Made by a program: the position numbers and the translations under genes
Shown: piece by piece, positions 40,101-48,021 of the stretch
How positions within the stretch are numbered: position 1 is the stretch's first letter
Layout: the number at the start of each line of letters is the position of its first letter
Notes under the pieces: generated by a model
Database searches by the model: none
What the model was told of the DNA's origin: nothing
Seen by the model: the letters and a program-made list of their open reading frames with translations, nothing else
Assembly: GCA_964019695.1 (NCBI GenBank)
Contig: OZ026517.1
Location: 52,011,672 to 52,075,671 of the forward strand
Reading direction: 5' to 3'
Length of the DNA stretch: 64,000 nt
Source of the DNA: Loripinus fragilis
Taxonomy: Eukaryota > Mollusca > Bivalvia > Lucinida > Lucinidae

Positions 40101-42707
40101 GGTGTTACAGAAATGATATTTATCCCTTATATTTAATATTTAAATGAAAAATATCCCTCATTTTTTATCTTTCTCGTTTTTTTTTTTTTCTATTTTCCCA
40201 CGGAACCCCAAAACGCATTGTGAAGCCGATCTCGCTTGGAGATTTTTCCGTTTGCCAAGTGCAATGTCTATTTTGCCTATCACTGCATTAATAAAACACA
40301 AAATCGCTGCAGAAAATCATGAGTTGGCCATTCAAGTATAAGACTGTTATGAATTTGATACAATTTGATAATGTTTCAAGCTAAATTTGGACATTTTCAC
40401 AGACTTCAGAAACGACCATCGGCAGACATATATAAATGTATAACCTATATTCGGACAGTACCAGAATTCGTACATTCTATCAATTTCTTTTTTTTCTCCC
40501 TTTTTTTCCAGAAAAATACCCAACAAGACTGGGTCACCCTAATGAAAGCCCACAATGGAAGATTCTTGGGCAATTCTGTAAATGGTTCAAAAACAATTTG
40601 TATTAAAACAGGGTTTCATCCCAGAATATGCATCATCTCTGTAGACAATTGCTACTTAAAGAATACAAGCAAAGTGATGCTATATGTATGAAATACAAAC
40701 ATGACAAAGAAGTCTTATTAACACTTTCCTTGCTTGAGGCAACTTTTGTTGTCTGTGTACTGATAACAGCTTGAACCCAGATCAGGACTAACAGAATCTC
40801 CATCTGAACCATTTGACGCTCTAGCTGATAGTGTTCCACAATGATTTTTTTTTAAAAAGTCAATTTCATTTTCCATATTTTAACACACATACAATGTACA
40901 TATACCTTTAAAGATCAGTTTTACAACACGTACATATGAATATAAAGATCAGTTTGAACCCCTGGGTTTCAACCCAGATCAGCTAGGACCTACAGAAAGT
41001 TGGTCCTGATTTGAATCCCTTGACCGTTTGATACTCATTGTTCAAGAACTGGGCCAGAAGTATTTTTGAAAAAAGTCAATTTCATTTTCTGTATTTTAAC
41101 ATACATACATATAAATCCAAAGATCAGTTTTAACATACTTACAAATCAAAAGATCAATAGCACCGACAGAACATTGTTCCTCATCTGGATCTAAACCGTT
41201 TGACATTCGGCCAAATTTCTGGTAGTGTTCCAGAAATAATTTTTGAAGAACGGCAATTTATTTTCCTTATTTTTAACATACATAAATCCAATTTTTGAAA
41301 TATTTTAACTTCATTTGTTTCATTGGGCTTTTAGCCATCCAAGATATTTCATTCATGTGGAGTCGAGTTATTGCACGTCTTACTCTGATCAGAACCAACA
41401 AGAGGTTCTCTTGAATTTATTCAAATTCATATGTAGTGAAATGGGACAGAGAGGAATGAAAGACAAAACAAACACTGTATATAAATGTTTTAAAGTATTC
41501 ATTTTTATATACTTTTATGCTTATTTACATGTTCTGCATAAATTATAACACTTTGATAACATATACAGATGATTTTTAAAATCTGTCCTACATCAGTGTG
41601 AACGAAGAAAAAAAACACACACAAAAGTGCTTCATATATTATTGAATAGCTTCTTTGTTTTAAGAGATACAGCAAAAGCAACATAAAAAATGAATTGGGC
41701 AGGAAAAATACATATATACTGAAAGTTTCATAAAGATATCTTGAAAAATAAAAAAGTTATAGCAATTTCTTTAAAATTCTGCGACGCGTCGGGTCCGTCG
41801 CGGCACACTAAAATTCAGCATCTAGTATAGCAGAAAAATTCCAGAAAATGACTGATTTTCCGGCTATTAAAATTGTTGTAACTTTGGTTCTAGTAAAGGT
41901 ATCTTCAAAATCTAAACTGTTTTGTGCAGCTTTTCACAAGCTGCATGGGATGGGTATTAAATAAAAGCATTATTTTACACTTAAAAAAACAGCTGGGGTT
42001 GCTAGATATACTGCAAAACTTAATAAAAGATGCACTCGTGGGAAGGGAATTTTTTTCAAAGCTATCTATATTCAACATATGGGGCAATTGAACGTCATGC
42101 TTGCATAGATCGATCACAAAAACAGCATGAACATTTGCAACTATTGTTAATTCATCTATTTCAAATCCTTAAATCCGCTATCTTATGAGAATCGTTAAAT
42201 AAAGAGAGAAAACAAGCATCTTCCATCTTGATCTCAATCAGGTCCGCCATTTTTATTGTAGTCAGGAAAATCCTCCTTTTGGCCATTTGAATTAAAGTTT
42301 TGTACACAGCACACTTTGTTTATCATAGTTAAAGGCTTTTCATTGGCTGCTGGACATCTTTTTCTATTAATAATCAAGCGATATTAAATACAAAATGATT
42401 CTGAATAAAAATACAACTCACAACGAAAGCAGCGAAACCATGCTGCTAAAACTGACGGAGTTTGCCGAGTGTACCGGTACAGTCAAAAGCATATCTTGGT
42501 ACTCCTAATTGGTGATTTAACGGTATACCGGTAATATGGCGCACCCCTAGTACTAAGTGGTGTAATTGTTCTCTTGTAGGTATGATAGAAAAAGCTGCCA
42601 CAAGTGACACAGTGAGTCGACCTGGTAAACATAATAGAAAGAGCGTGGTTGTCGTAGATGATAGTGCAGACACTCAACAGCCGTCCAGCGGAGGATGTTG
42701 CTCCTAG
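22018..42707 (+). CDS. RAB21: RAB21 small GTPase, complete, 6 exons
   Basis: Six exons join in frame to a 213-residue protein nearly identical in its core to vertebrate Rab21 (225 residues). Visible motifs: P-loop GEGCVGKT (19-26), DTAGQER (67-73, catalytic Gln71), NKID (125-128), TSAK (154-157), and C-terminal GGCCS with paired cysteines 211-212 for geranylgeranylation. The N-terminus MAGVGGGGRNYSFKVV keeps the glycine-rich lead typical of Rab21. The start at 22018 is preferred over an in-frame ATG at 22009 because of context (A at -3, G at +4) and family length. Rab21 works on early endosomes in integrin and cargo trafficking. The gene shares its promoter region with TBC1D15. Intron 2 holds a 4.9-kb transposon and intron 5 a 26-bp minisatellite. 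The end CCS is shorter than CCSSG of vertebrates. Confidence 0.97.
22309..24658. mobile_element. 2.35-kb hAT-type element, 8-bp duplication
   Basis: Begins CAAGGTTGG and ends CCAACCTTG. Flanks CTGCCCAG at 22301-22308 and 24659-24666 are a perfect 8-bp duplication. Inner edge sequences with GGTCAATATG recur on both sides. It carries a nested element and no recognisable transposase. Confidence 0.82.
23152..24305. mobile_element. 1.15-kb element nested in the hAT-type element
   Basis: Inverted ends CAGTGATTTTTTTAC and GTAAAAAAATCACTG; TAAGT on both outer sides, a possible 5-bp duplication. Overlapping ORFs at 23932-24163 show no known domain. Confidence 0.72.
24828..24948 (-). mobile_element. 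SINE-1, truncated
   Basis: Body and tail (GATTTGATTCTCTACGTCCC, CTTGCTCAAGGACACAACGC) without the tRNA head. Confidence 0.75.
25000..25197 (+). mobile_element. SINE-1, full, 13-bp target duplication
   Basis: Head GCGCAGTGGCTCAGTGGTAG (A box) and GGGTTTGAGCC (B box), body CCTTGAGCAAGACACATTTA, A-rich tail. ACAACACAGTCAG flanks it at 24987-24999 and 25198-25210. Confidence 0.93.
25211..25375 (-). mobile_element. Diverged tRNA-derived SINE
   Basis: Reverse-strand GGCTCAAACCAGGGACCTCT and CTTGCTCAAGGCCACAAC resemble SINE-1 body and B box. It adjoins the full SINE. Confidence 0.55.
25586..26354. mobile_element. 769-bp hAT-type element, 8-bp duplication
   Basis: Ends TAGGGCTTCCACGTTTACA and TGTAAACGTGGAAGCCCTA, except for a few mismatches. 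GTGTTGTT flanks it exactly at 25578-25585 and 26355-26362. Subterminal CGTTTACA motifs recur. A 94-codon ORF inside has no known domain. Confidence 0.87.
26430..26815. mobile_element. MITE-F copy split by SINE-1
   Basis: Left AGTATCAAACAGTTTGAATT and GGTCCAAACTGTTTG; right AACTGTTTGCAAACGTTATC and AAATGGTTAA. Confidence 0.82.
26516..26724 (-). mobile_element. SINE-1 nested in MITE-F, 10-bp duplication
   Basis: Reverse-strand head with GGGAGCGCAGTGGCTCAGTG. AAACTGTTTG at 26506-26515 and 26725-26734. Confidence 0.92.
26843..26902 (+). CDS. RAB21: RAB21 exon 2
   Basis: 60 bases, phase 0, ASFLNKKLNIGGKRVNLAIW (47-66), the switch I to interswitch strand. Acceptor TTTCAG, donor GTGAGT. Too short for ordinary ORF scanning. 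Confidence 0.97.
27320..27536. mobile_element. MITE-B copy
   Basis: Ends ACAGTAAAACCTGT and ACAGGTTTTACTGT, perfect; hairpin with GGAGCATTCTGCAATAC. Confidence 0.93.
27537..27747. mobile_element. MITE-F copy abutting MITE-B
   Basis: Starts AACTCCTTACATGCAAG and ends AGCATGCAAAGAGTTA; centre GATCCAGATCAGGCATGAC and complement. It begins at the base after the MITE-B end. Confidence 0.85.
27855..28053. mobile_element. MITE-G copy, inner hairpin lost
   Basis: Ends TAGGCCAAATAAAAAAATAA and TTTTTCATTTGGCC with a shorter middle than the other copies. Confidence 0.78.
28105..28276. mobile_element. MITE-H copy
   Basis: GCAAACACTATGAACACTGA, TTGGGTTCATATTGTTTGC, GAGAGCAGACAACAAGTCAT and GGAAAAAGGTTAA. 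Confidence 0.65.
29596..29928 (-). other. Unrecognised ORF inside the 4.94-kb element
   Basis: 110 residues starting MSEHQYDISISESCVDPNP and QARERCALEIAAYVFK. Its first 50 residues have a balanced, protein-like composition; the rest looks like non-coding readthrough. It could be a first exon or remnant of a transposon or captured gene. No family recognised. Confidence 0.2.
30127..30200 (+). mobile_element. tRNA-like SINE head
   Basis: CTCGTGGCCTAGTGGTTAGC resembles an A box and GGATCGATTCCC a B box at the right spacing. The acceptor stem does not pair, so a functional tRNA is unlikely. Confidence 0.5.
31532..31788. mobile_element. hAT-like MITE with GGATCCG ends, nested
   Basis: CATGGGCGGATCCAGAA and TTCTGGATCCGCGCATG are inverted. 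A poly-C run of about 18 lies near the left end. It is inside the 4.94-kb element. Confidence 0.65.
32209..32596 (-). mobile_element. MITE-L, copy 2, nested
   Basis: Inverted copy of 17599-17960: CAGTCAGATAGGGAGAAGTT, GTGGTGACAGAATGAAAATG, GGGAGACTCCCACTTCTCCC. It is inside the 4.94-kb element. Confidence 0.8.
33601..33832. mobile_element. MITE-B copy with internal duplication
   Basis: Starts ACAGTAAAGCCTGT. A segment CTTAATGCAGGTCAAAAGTA occurs twice, about 35 bases apart. It ends GCGTTTTACTGT 46 bases before RAB21 exon 3. Confidence 0.88.
33879..33986 (+). CDS. RAB21: RAB21 exon 3
   Basis: 108 bases, phase 0, residues 67-102: DTAGQERFHALGPIYYRDSN then GAILVYDITDEDSFQK. It carries the switch II glutamine. 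Donor GTAGGT; a MITE-A copy starts 14 bases downstream. Confidence 0.98.
34001..34196 (+). mobile_element. MITE-A copy near exon 3 donor
   Basis: Starts AGGGCCAGTTAAGC, stem GGGTGCTCAAGAGAACCG and CGGTTCTTTTGAGTACCC, ends near CATCTGGGGGTCTG. It begins 14 bases after RAB21 exon 3. Confidence 0.88.
34880..35212. mobile_element. Palindromic repeat ending at exon 4 acceptor
   Basis: Holds TAAACCACTAGTGGTTTA, AAAGAGATAAAATGCTCG and complement, and ends GAGCACTCATGTAAGATCCT then CTATTT. An inverted relative is at 49010-49530. Its end is 5 bases from the TTCATAG acceptor region of exon 4. Confidence 0.7.
35218..35336 (+). CDS. RAB21: RAB21 exon 4
   Basis: 119 bases, residues 103-141 plus two bases: SWVKELRKMLGND then GNKIDMEKDRHVSVAEAE. 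It has the guanine-specificity motif NKID. The acceptor tract comes from the end of a palindromic repeat. Confidence 0.98.
35450..35634 (+). mobile_element. MITE-A copy nested in a MITE-D relative
   Basis: TAGGGCCAGATAAGC start, stem GGTGCTCAAAAGAACC, end CTTATCTTGGGGCC. Flanks CAGGGTTTGGGAACAGG and CGGCTCTGCTACAGA are MITE-D-like. Confidence 0.8.
36480..36614. repeat. 135-bp palindrome, GATCCCAGCCCTGATC arms
   Basis: Left arm TTATTACACGGTGTTTTTGA and right arm TCAAAAACACTGTGTAATAA, continuing for about 40 bases each. A shorter inverted pair (CAGCCCTCGCCC and GGGCTCAGGCTG) lies in the loop. Confidence 0.82.
36750..37060. repeat. Dispersed repeat R, copy 2
   Basis: Matches 4425-4690: CGGCCAATTCCGTGGAATCG, CACAGAAACCATGTC, GATTCTCGAATTG. 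Confidence 0.6.
37239..37430. mobile_element. MITE-F copy
   Basis: Starts TTAACTCTTTCTTTGC and ends GGCATGCAGAGTTAA; hairpin CTCGGATCAGGACAGAC and complement. Confidence 0.82.
37654..37846. mobile_element. MITE-B copy
   Basis: ACAGTAAAACCTGT and ACAGGTTTTACTGT ends; core GTATTGCATTCTGCAATAC. It ends 58 bases before RAB21 exon 5. Confidence 0.92.
37905..37993 (+). CDS. RAB21: RAB21 exon 5
   Basis: 89 bases, residues 142-171 plus one base: YAASVGAKHYHTSAKLNKGI then EEMFLDLSK. TSAK is the G5 motif. Acceptor TTCCAG, donor GTAAGC. Confidence 0.98.
38152..38945. repeat. 26-bp minisatellite, about 30 units
   Basis: Unit AAAAAGTCCCTGATCAGAAT plus GCAAAC, repeated through about 790 bases with single-base variants (GTTCTTGATCAG, GAACCCAAAC, GAATACAAAC). 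It begins about 160 bases past RAB21 exon 5. TGATCA is palindromic in every unit. Confidence 0.97.
39094..39312. mobile_element. MITE-B copy, diverged
   Basis: GGTAAAACCTGTAACGGCC start and CAGGTTTTACTGT end; doubled hairpin around GAACCATTCTGCAATAGAGC. Confidence 0.82.
39640..40050. other. Promoter-like stretch in RAB21 intron 5
   Basis: Inverted octamers TATGCAAATGA and TCATTTGCATA 40 bases apart, CCAATCAG, several CpG and GCCATCTTGAATTTTA. No repeat partner is seen in the window. It could be an internal promoter or enhancer. Confidence 0.3.
40513..40720 (+). pseudogene. Possible pseudo-exon or retro-fragment
   Basis: A strong acceptor tract (T/C run ending CCAG) is followed by a frame reading KYPTRLGHPNESPQWKILGQ and FCKWFKNNLY, a TAA, then CRQLLLKEYKQSDAICMKYK. 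It has one in-frame stop and runs into a MITE-F copy. Family not recognised; it may be chance. Confidence 0.2.
40718..40860. mobile_element. MITE-F, partial
   Basis: TTAACACTTTCCTTGCTTGA, CCCAGATCAGGAC and TAGTGTTCC modules; the far end is missing. Confidence 0.65.
41200..42579. other. RAB21 intron 5 end, nothing recognised
   Basis: AT-rich with a small CpG patch at 41780-41812. I see no gene or bounded repeat. Confidence 0.5.
42580..42707 (+). CDS. RAB21: RAB21 exon 6 with stop
   Basis: 128 bases, residues 172-213 and TAG. Hypervariable tail SRPGKHNRKSVVVVDDSAD ending SSGGCCS. The paired cysteines are the prenylation site; only one residue follows them. A possible ATTAAA poly(A) signal is at 43119. 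Confidence 0.96.
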
Positions 42708-42903
42708 TGACAAACATTATAACCTCTTCAAGAATTTCTTGTGATCCGAGGAGATAGTTTTAAGATTTTTTCCAGTGATAAAAATCTGGGTCCAGTTTTT
42801 CAGAGCATAGGTACCTGAGAGCTGCTAAGTTGGCTTCCTGATGCTGTAGCTAACTCAGCATATACTGGTATCAGTCCAAGCCAGCAGGAACATCCCTGCA
42901 AGC

Positions 42904-42992
42904 ACATAATAGTGAGCTACCATTGGCTCGCCAGCAAAACGCCATTAAAATGGCGTTTTGCTGGCAGGCAGATGGTGGCCCAAGACTATGCG
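42904..42992. repeat. Hairpin 200 bases after RAB21 stop
   Basis: Perfect 17-bp arms GCCAGCAAAACGCCATT and complement at 42930-42965 with a 2-base loop. The pairing continues imperfectly outward to about 90 bases. Probably inside the RAB21 3' UTR. Confidence 0.85.
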
Positions 42993-43081
42993 GGATGGGA
43001 ATCGCTGACTTAATGATATTGATCATGTCACTCTTGAGGTGACATAATCAGAAATGCTTGTGCTTGCTGGGATGTTGATTA

Positions 43082-43415
43082 GTTGATGCCCAGTTTGTGG
43101 GCCCTGTTAAGCCCATTGATTAAATATATATATGATATTTAAGCGTAATATTTTATTTGTGTTAAACAGCCCAGTCAACAATATTTTACTCATGTCAGGC
43201 TGTCTCCCAGAGAGAGTGACATAAGCAGAAATTCTGGGATGTTGATTTGTTGATGCCCAGTTTGTCAAGCCCATGCTGAAATATATATATATGATATTTA
43301 AGTGTAATAATTTGTTTGTGTTAAACAGCCCGATCAACAATATTTCACTCATGTTGGGCTGTCTCCCAGAACCAGTGAGAGAAAAGAAAGACAGGATAGA
43401 AAAGAAAAGAAATGC
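43082..43415. repeat. 167-bp tandem duplication
   Basis: GTTGATGCCCAGTTTGT starts at 43082 and 43249. Both units have ATATGATATTTAAG, TGTGTTAAACAGCCC and GGCTGTCTCCCAG, with about 10-15% differences by eye. Confidence 0.85.
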
Positions 43416-43559
43416 ACCCTTCTTTCTTCCTATTGCAAGCACTTCCCCTCACTCCTACTGAAAACCTAGCAGACTGACCTTAACATAAGCCAGACTTTTA
43501 AAAGGGTACATAGCAGCTTTACCATTCAACAGCTGAAGTGCCTTTAAATGAGAAAGCGT

Positions 43560-43945
43560 AATAAAAAGATAATTTTCTTATTTCTTAACCCCAAACATAT
43601 GTTGCAGGTATCGAAACGAACAGTTTCATTGAGATGGTTCTTACCCAAAATAAATGTTTTAACTAATGGATTAGAAAATATGCACACCTTTGCGCTAAAA
43701 AATTTAGGGAGCCCAGTGGCTAAGTGGTAGAATGCTTGACTCGAGACCGAAGGGCCGCTGGTTCGAGCCTCACCGGTGTCACTGCATTGTGGTACTTGAG
43801 CAAGACACATTTATCCTAGCTAAGTACTGGTTCAACCCAGGAAGACCCATCTCTATATAACTGAAAGATTGTTGATGGGACATAAAGAATCAAATCAAAC
43901 AAAAACGCTCAAAATTTGTGTTTATCTGTACTTCTGTGTTAGGCT
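43560..43945 (-). mobile_element. MITE-A copy split by SINE-1
   Basis: TTTCTTATTTCTTAACC and AAACATATGTTGCAGGTA on the left, CGCTCAAAATTTGTG on the right of the SINE. Confidence 0.7.
43707..43905 (+). mobile_element. SINE-1 nested in MITE-A
   Basis: GGGAGCCCAGTGGCTAAGTG head, GGTTCGAGCC B box, CTTGAGCAAGACACATTTAT body, A-rich tail. Flanks GCTAAAAAATTT and GCTCAAAATTT are an imperfect duplication. Confidence 0.9.
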
Positions 43946-44064
43946 GATTATGCTTTGAAGAACTGGGCACTGATCTTTGGATTAGCCAATGGAAAAGAAG
44001 TCCCAAGAAAAAAGGAAATGTTGCTCTGCTTGGGGAAGCAGCTCTGCAGGGAATGAGATAGATT

Positions 44065-44420
44065 CATTACAGTCAAATCTCGTAAATTCAAAGTACTCAG
44101 AACTAGTGGTTTTATTTTGAATTTTCAGTAGTTCGATTATAGAGAGGTTGACATGAAAGTAATTCACCCCACAAAATGATTATGTCCAGTTTTCCCTATC
44201 AAATATTTTGTTTTGTATGCGTAAAAGAAATATTAAATATATGTTTTGTGTGCGTAAAAGATATGTCTCAGGGAGATGTTTCTTTTACGCACCCAAAACA
44301 TATGCTTGTAAAGACTCATAAATAGGCCCTATACTATGTATCCATTGTGTCTCAAATTTAATTCAAATTTGCGAGTATTTGGAACAGTCAGAGTTCGAAT
44401 TTTTGGGAATTTTACTGTAT
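44065..44420. mobile_element. Element with TACAGTCAAATCTCG end
   Basis: Left TTACAGTCAAATCTCGTAAA and right GGGAATTTTACTGTA are loosely inverted, with TTCGAA-like motifs inside. It encloses the variant MITE-A at 44195-44315. Confidence 0.55.
44195..44315. mobile_element. MITE-A variant with changed stem
   Basis: Stem GTGCGTAAAAGA pairs with TCTTTTACGCAC, where other copies have GTGCTCAAAAGA and TCTTTTGAGCAC. Both arms changed together. Confidence 0.7.
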
Positions 44421-44599
44421 TTATTTTGTTTGGAGGGATTGGGCTGGGGTTTTGCTAGCAACTTTCAACCGGTTGGGGTGCAATTTTCGTTAGACATTTT
44501 TGTTGCACTCCCTGACTGAAAGATCTTCAGTTGTACACAGCTGTTATTTTTTAGGTGTGATAATGTACCTTGTAAAGGAAGCTAGAGTTAGCACAAGTC

Positions 44600-45070
44600 A
44601 GGGATCAAATTTTTGATATTTATCACCTTTCTAAAAATAGCAAGTGATCATTTTCACCGCTTGCTAAAGGTGTTGGTCAACTTGATTTTTCACTGAAAAT
44701 GGACAGTACATTTTGTGTTTTTGTGTTTTGTTATAATTGCAAATTATCGAAAATTGAATTACAATACATGTACCTGTATGGAAAAGATTGTGTCAAAAAA
44801 TTGTCTTTTCTTCTTACCCCACATTTAGATAATCTTGCAAACAGTGTAGATCCAGATCAGCCAGCTTCTTTAGAAGCTGGTTGATCAGGATCCACATTGT
44901 TGACTATGTAGTTTTTTTTTTTTTGCTATGTTGCATGTTGTGATGATATGGTAGATGAAAGATGACTTGTATTCACTTGCTAAAAATAGCAAGTGATGGT
45001 AATTTCTACTTGCTTTTTGTAAAATTTACTAGCATTTAACATGTTAGCAAGTGCTAAATTTGATCCCTGC
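44600..45070. mobile_element. Inverted-end element with nested MITE-H-like hairpin
   Basis: Left CAGGGATCAAATTTTTGA, right TCAAATTTGATCCCTG-like end (GCTAAATTTGATCCCTGC), with CTAAAAATAGCAAGTGAT on both sides. A GATCCAGATCAGCCAG hairpin sits at 44840-44905. Confidence 0.65.
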
Positions 45071-45170
45071 AAGTACCAATTCTACCATAGTTATTGAACT
45101 GCAATTACTGTATTGGGTCTAATAAGTGCACTGTGTACTTAACTTATTCAAAATTCTACATCTTCATTTA

Positions 45171-45380
45171 ACTTTTTCGTTGCTTGCCGCCACTTTTGTT
45201 GTCTGCTGCTAGCCTTTGCAAACAGTTTGGACATAGATCTGGACCTTTCATGATATGGATCCAATCTGTTTGGCACTCTTATAGTGTTCCTGAAACAGTT
45301 TGTTTTTTGAAAAAGTAAATTTTGAAAGAAGTCAGCAGACTACAACTAAAGCATGAAAAAATACTCGGCATGCAGAGTTA
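45171..45380. mobile_element. MITE-F copy
   Basis: TAACTTTTTCGTTGCTTGCC start, GGCATGCAGAGTTAA end, AAACAGTTTGGACATAGATC centre. Confidence 0.78.
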
Positions 45381-45880
45381 AAACAGTGTTGATCCAGCGT
45401 AAGACAACAGTTAATCATATAGATTGATTTCCCAAAAAGTGAGTATGATCGGGAAATATCACAATCACACACTGCAGATCAACCCACGGCACTGCGAGGA
45501 AGAACCACAGAACATTAAATGTAACAAGACAAGACAATTAAAGCAAAGCAACCAGCTCTCTCTTCCTTGTCAAGACTGATTTACACATTTGAATTGATTT
45601 TGGAATAGAAAACCGCTGTCTTATAAATAGATAAATATGGCACATTGCACTTGTAAATGAATACTGTGTTCCAAGTGCACAGTGCACATGACTTTCCAAA
45701 TTTTACACTCTCTTGAAATTGGTGACAGTGTTGATCTTAAAGCTGGCTTCATAGATATCATTTGAAACGACAGATTTTGTTTAACATATTGCTGCATAGA
45801 TTTTTATTGTTTTATCATGTTGGAATAACCCTGGCCCCAATTGTTATTCATTATAAGGTGTTATTGGCTGAAATTACAAA

Positions 45881-46119
45881 TGAGCCGTGGCATGAGATTT
45901 CCAACAGTGTGGTATGTGCGACCAGCAAAGGCTCAGATCAGTCTGCGCATACACGCAGTCTGATCAGAGCCTTTGCTAGTCCCTTGAATAGCCTATGAGT
46001 GTCAAGCTACTGACTGAACATCATTTGGAGTTTCTAAGCTTAAAAGGAGGCTGCATAGGCTCGTCTGAGTCTACACATGTCAAAATGCTACATTGGTGGA
46101 AATCTCGTGGCACGGCTCA
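45881..46119. mobile_element. MITE-C, full copy
   Basis: Ends TGAGCCGTGGCATGAGATTT and AAATCTCGTGGCACGGCTCA. Inner hairpin GGCTCAGATCAGTCTGCGCA. Confidence 0.92.
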
Positions 46120-46189
46120 AATTATTTCCGTTGATTAGCATGGCTTTTTGGATAGCAAACAGTGCAGTCTCAGAATGTGTCACCTCATA

Positions 46190-46910
46190 CTTATAATTCT
46201 TTCTTTGCTATTGGTGACTTTTGTTGTCTGCTGATAACCTTCGCAAACAGATTGGACCCAGATCAGGACTGACAAACATAGGCTGAGATAAACACATTTT
46301 TTTCTGCGTAAAATTGTAAATATTTTCTTACCCATAATGTTTAGCATATTTTTTGGGTGCTCAAAAGAACCGTCTCATCGAGACGATTCTTTTGAGCACC
46401 CACAACATACGTTTTGGTTGAGAAATTAGAAAATTATTTTTCTGTTACGCACTCTTAACTAAGGCCTGTCCTGATCTGGATCCAGACAGTAAGCCACTCT
46501 GATACATGCGTGGTAATTAGTGGCACTAGCTCCAAAAAGAGTCAATAGAACTTTGTTCCCTGGACACAACTGGGTACTGGCGAGTTAGCATTCTTGGCAG
46601 AAAAACTGTCAAAAACGTAGGTCTCAATGAATTTTTCAATTTTTATTCCTCATTTAGAGATCTATGGAAAAATCTAGCAACGCAAGCATGTGTAGAGATA
46701 TGATTTAATTTTATTCCCCGTTAGAATTCACCGCAGAAATATGCAGGGCTTGAATATAACTATAATTTCTGTCAACACTGAGACTTGGGTATCCCAACTT
46801 TTTCTCGTCTGATAGTGTTCCTGAAAGAATTTTTTGAAAAGTTAATTTTGAAAAAAGTCAGCAGAAGGCAACAGAAGCATGGAAAATTACCCAACATGCA
46901 AAAGAGTTAA
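46190..46910. mobile_element. MITE-F copy with two insertions
   Basis: Left part has CTTTGCTATTGGTGACTTTT; the middle resumes CCTGATCTGGATCCAGACAG after the MITE-A copy; the right has GATAGTGTTCCTGAAAGAAT and CAAAAGAGTTAA after a further stretch of about 300 bases. Confidence 0.72.
46281..46468 (+). mobile_element. MITE-A nested in MITE-F
   Basis: Stem GGGTGCTCAAAAGAACCG and CGATTCTTTTGAGCACCC; ends GGCTGAGATAAAC and CTTAACTAAGGCC. Confidence 0.85.
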
Positions 46911-47015
46911 AGTTGACTAATTTTATACAGATAGGCTTCTGTCTCCATCGATTCATGGTTCAAGTGACCAGTATTAACCAGACTTTTTTTATCAACCATC
47001 TTGTTGGATCTCTTT

Positions 47016-47268
47016 TAGGCCAAATAAAAAAATACTGTGTTTAGGGTAACCCAACCCTACCTAAATTTACTGGTGAAACCAAGAATTTTTTCAGGTTTTC
47101 TGGTGAAAAAAGCTAGATTTTTATGCATTTTGAAAGGCGTAATTTCTTTAAAATTGCATAAAATTATATTTTTTCCAGAAATAAAATAGTAAAAAAAATA
47201 TGTGTGCCTACCCTACCTAAAATTTTGAGAGCTGTTACCCGAAACACACTTATTTTTTTATTGGCCTT
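47016..47268. mobile_element. MITE-G copy
   Basis: Ends AGGCCAAATAAAAAAATACT and TTATTTTTTTATTGGCCT; the arms again meet at ATGCATTTTGAAAGGCG. Confidence 0.87.
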
Positions 47269-47569
47269 ATTATGAGGGCTTATCATGTGGAAACCTGGCA
47301 CCAAGGTTATAAAACTTATTTCATGCTCAGCTTAACTGAGTGTTAACTCTTACATTCTAACAATGTTCACCCGAATGTCAACCTATCGTAACGTCCATGA
47401 TACACAACCTAGAAGTGCTAAAAAATCATATTTGGTAACAAGTTGTTTGCCTATTATTGGGTGATGTGGTTTACTTCTGTACTATTATAATATTGAGTAT
47501 ATTGCTGTTAACTTTGCTTTCTAACTTATATTCCTGTCATCATTCAAGTGCTACTTTTCATATTTACTC

Positions 47570-48021
47570 TAAGGCCGGAATTTTTTTTATTAGCTGATTT
47601 AAAAACCCTCCTACTGTAATTTTCCGGAAAGTAGAGAAAAAATAAAACTTTATTTCTAAAATATTTTTTTTATTTTATCCACCGACTCTAAATATAATTT
47701 GTTTCGTTGATAAAAATAATATATTTTTGAGGTTCTGTCTGTGTATTTTTGAGTGTGAAACTGTTAAAAGTGATTGTCCTGTCCAGAATTTTAGAAAAAA
47801 TATGAAATATTTAAAGATTTAATACAGACTGTTGGTGTTTACCTTACTAGTTTTAGTGTTTTTCTGGAGATATTAGAACAAAAAATGCTCTGAAAAAAGC
47901 TCTGGAAATGACCAGTCAACTGGTCATTTTTCAGAGCTTTTTTTCTTTTTTTTCGTCCCCTCGACCCTAAATCTGAAAAAAAAATTCCTGTAAATCAACT
48001 AATAAAAAAATTCTGGCCTAA
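47570..48021. mobile_element. 452-bp palindromic MITE
   Basis: Ends TAAGGCCGGAATTTTTTTTA and AAAAAAATTCTGGCCTA, then TTAGCTGATTTA and TAAATCAACTAA. Centre AATGACCAGTCAACTGGTCATT. Confidence 0.8.
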
